Part shown: positions 5,043-5,821 of the stretch, piece by piece
How positions within the stretch are numbered: position 1 is the stretch's first letter
Layout of the letters: each line of letters starts with the position of its first letter
Assembly: GCA_031177845.1 (NCBI GenBank)
Contig: JAPSGG010000121.1
Location: 1-5,821 of the forward strand
Source: Chromatiales bacterium
Lineage (GTDB): Bacteria; Pseudomonadota; Gammaproteobacteria; JACCYU01
DNA: 5,821 nt
Direction of reading: 5' to 3'
Program-made: the position numbers and the translations under genes
The notes under the pieces: generated by a model
Database searches by the model: none
The model's input: only the letters and a program-made list of their open reading frames with translations
What the model was told of the DNA's origin: nothing

Positions 5043-5435
5043 TCATTTGCCCGGCTGCAAGGCCTTCTCCAGCAGATGCTTGGCTCCTTCACCGCCTGTT
5101 CCCTGCACGTGGGAAAGAACGACGGGAATGAATTTGCCCATCATCCCGCTGTCCAGCCCTAGCTTTGAAAAGCCACCTGCAAGGGCAGCCATATTTCCCC
5201 ATTCTCCCGCTTTACCTCCAAGCCCCGAGGCCAGACCGCCGATGGCACCCATGACGCCTCCACTCTGCGGAGCGTCATTGACCAGGTCCTTGGCGCCGGG
5301 AACACTTCGCGCGATCTGCGAAAACTCACCGCCGCCAAGTCTTTCCTTGGCCTGCTTAAACAGAAGCCCCGCGCCTCCTCTGGCCTGATGTTCTTTCACA
5401 CCCAATTGGCTAACTAATTGTTGAATCAAATCCAC
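5043..5435 (-). CDS. DUF2780 (PF11075, VcgC/VcgE-type) family protein
   Basis: The product is 130 aa and starts with GTG. The family pattern is visible across the whole length: LIQQLVSQLGVKEHQARGGAG near the start, then LLFKQAKERLGGGEF, IARSVPGAKDLVNDAP at about 41-56, and a glycine-rich middle (GGVMGAIGGLASGLGGKAG). It ends with FSKLGLDSGMMGKFIPVVL and a C-terminal AKHLLEKAL. The length is about usual for the family. The GTG at 5433-5435 is set by GGAGG at 5445-5449, nine bases upstream, and by an in-frame TGA two codons upstream (5439-5441), so no longer start is possible. No signal peptide is seen, unlike some family members. It follows GlsB on the same strand after 63 bases, so co-transcription is likely. 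The biochemical role of DUF2780 is unknown to me. Confidence 0.9.
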   Translation of the reverse strand: MDLIQQLVSQLGVKEHQARGGAGLLFKQAKERLGGGEFSQIARSVPGAKDLVNDAPQSGGVMGAIGGLASGLGGKAGEWGNMAALAGGFSKLGLDSGMMGKFIPVVLSHVQGTGGEGAKHLLEKALQPGK

Positions 5436-5444
5436 CTTTCATGA

Positions 5445-5464
5445 CCTCCGGCACATGATGTGCC
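5445..5464 (-). promoter_or_regulatory. Palindrome abutting the DUF2780 ribosome binding site
   Basis: GGCACATGATGTGCC at 5450-5464 is a perfect inverted repeat with 7-base arms around one central base. Read on the minus strand it is followed at once by the SD GGAGG (5449-5445). In RNA it gives a 5-bp GGCAC/GTGCC stem touching the SD; on DNA it has the form of a dimeric-regulator operator. A second short inverted repeat, CCAGC/GCTGG, lies just upstream at 5463-5483. Confidence 0.5.
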
Positions 5465-5498
5465 AGCTGTTTTCGGCCGCTGGTTCAAACGCACCTTC

Positions 5499-5765
5499 TC
5501 ATGCTGATCTCGCTCGCCTGCCCATGATTAGGCGATAGATCCAGAGCAATAACACGGCGCCGAGAATGGCGATGATGATGCTCCAAAGGTTGAAACCCGA
5601 GACGGATCCAAACCCGACCGCCGAGGCAATAAAGCCTCCGACCAGCGCGCCGGCGATGCCTAGCAGAATTGTGATGATAAAACCCCCGGGATCGCTACCT
5701 GGCATGATCAATTTAGCGAGCACGCCGGCGATTAAGCCGAGAATGATCCAAGTCAATATACCCAC
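5499..5765 (-). CDS. GlsB/YeaQ/YmgE family stress-response membrane protein
   Basis: The product is 88 aa from a GTG start. Three membrane segments are visible at about residues 3-20, 29-50 and 58-80. They carry the family motifs TWIILGLIAGVLAKLIMPG, then DPGG, TILLGIAGALVGG and a final hydrophobic helix ending in a basic tail (RLIMGRRAR). The family (transglycosylase-associated protein, PF04226) consists of small inner-membrane proteins often tied to general stress responses; the molecular role is unsettled. The start at 5763-5765 is chosen because AGGAGG at 5771-5776 lies five bases upstream and because family members begin directly with a G-I/L-x-x-W segment. An in-frame ATG at 5813 would add 16 polar residues (reading through the SD), which do not fit the family. 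It is followed by DUF2780 on the same strand. Any promoter lies in the last 45 bases or outside the window. Confidence 0.93.
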   Translation of the reverse strand: MGILTWIILGLIAGVLAKLIMPGSDPGGFIITILLGIAGALVGGFIASAVGFGSVSGFNLWSIIIAILGAVLLLWIYRLIMGRRARSA

Positions 5766-5770
5766 GATCT

Positions 5771-5776
5771 CCTCCT
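5771..5776 (-). promoter_or_regulatory. Ribosome binding site fixing the GlsB start
   Basis: On the minus strand AGGAGG stands five bases before GTG at 5765. This favours the 88-aa product over a 104-aa one starting at 5813, whose extra codons would contain the SD itself. Confidence 0.85.
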
Positions 5777-5821
5777 GTCGGTAATTCGTGCAGTCGAAAT
5801 CTTGCAAACCCAAATGCCGAC

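Noticed and set aside
4832..5388. Plus-strand open frames at 4832-5131 and 4870-5388
   Set aside because: They have no SD and no recognisable domain, and much of their length is antisense to the well-supported DUF2780 gene.

Overview
The window looks like chromosomal DNA from a proteobacterium of moderately high GC, most likely a gamma- or betaproteobacterium. The reasons are the strong AGGAGG-type ribosome binding sites, an outer-membrane-type lipoprotein, and the families present: holin-like PF07332/DUF1469, DUF3618, PRC-barrel, DUF2780 and GlsB/YeaQ. The genus cannot be read from the sequence. No phage, transposon, CRISPR or RNA gene was recognised.

Layout. Positions 1-238 are a leader with no credible gene but with a 12-bp imperfect hairpin (163-205). 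Positions 239-2706 hold four tightly packed plus-strand genes: a helical protein with one membrane segment, a two-TM holin-like protein, and two tandem DUF3618 paralogs. The second start overlaps the preceding stop region through its SD, the third overlaps it as ATGA, and the fourth lies 30 nt downstream. The two DUF3618 genes come from a tandem duplication that also copied the last 11 codons of the holin-like gene. That relic (1778-1813) still supplies the ribosome binding site of the second copy. Next come a small acidic lipoprotein (2834-3139) and an exported PRC-barrel protein with fourteen 9-residue repeats (3328-4413). A strong intrinsic terminator (4440-4474) closes the plus-strand block. 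Positions 4475-5042 have no convincing gene but contain several inverted repeats. On the minus strand, converging on this gap, are GlsB/YeaQ (5499-5765) followed by DUF2780 (5043-5435), probably one transcript.

How the genes may work together. Everything recognisable is a membrane, lipoprotein or exported product of families that recur in general or envelope stress loci. The likely picture is an envelope-associated stress cluster: inner-membrane helical proteins (genes 1-4), an outer-membrane lipoprotein, a periplasmic PRC-barrel protein, and a convergent GlsB-DUF2780 pair. This is inference from family and context; none of these genes has an activity that can be read from the sequence. The most distinctive features are the duplication with its coding relic turned leader, the duplicated acidic motif in the first DUF3618 protein, the 9-residue repeat array, and a 7-1-7 palindrome abutting the DUF2780 ribosome binding site.
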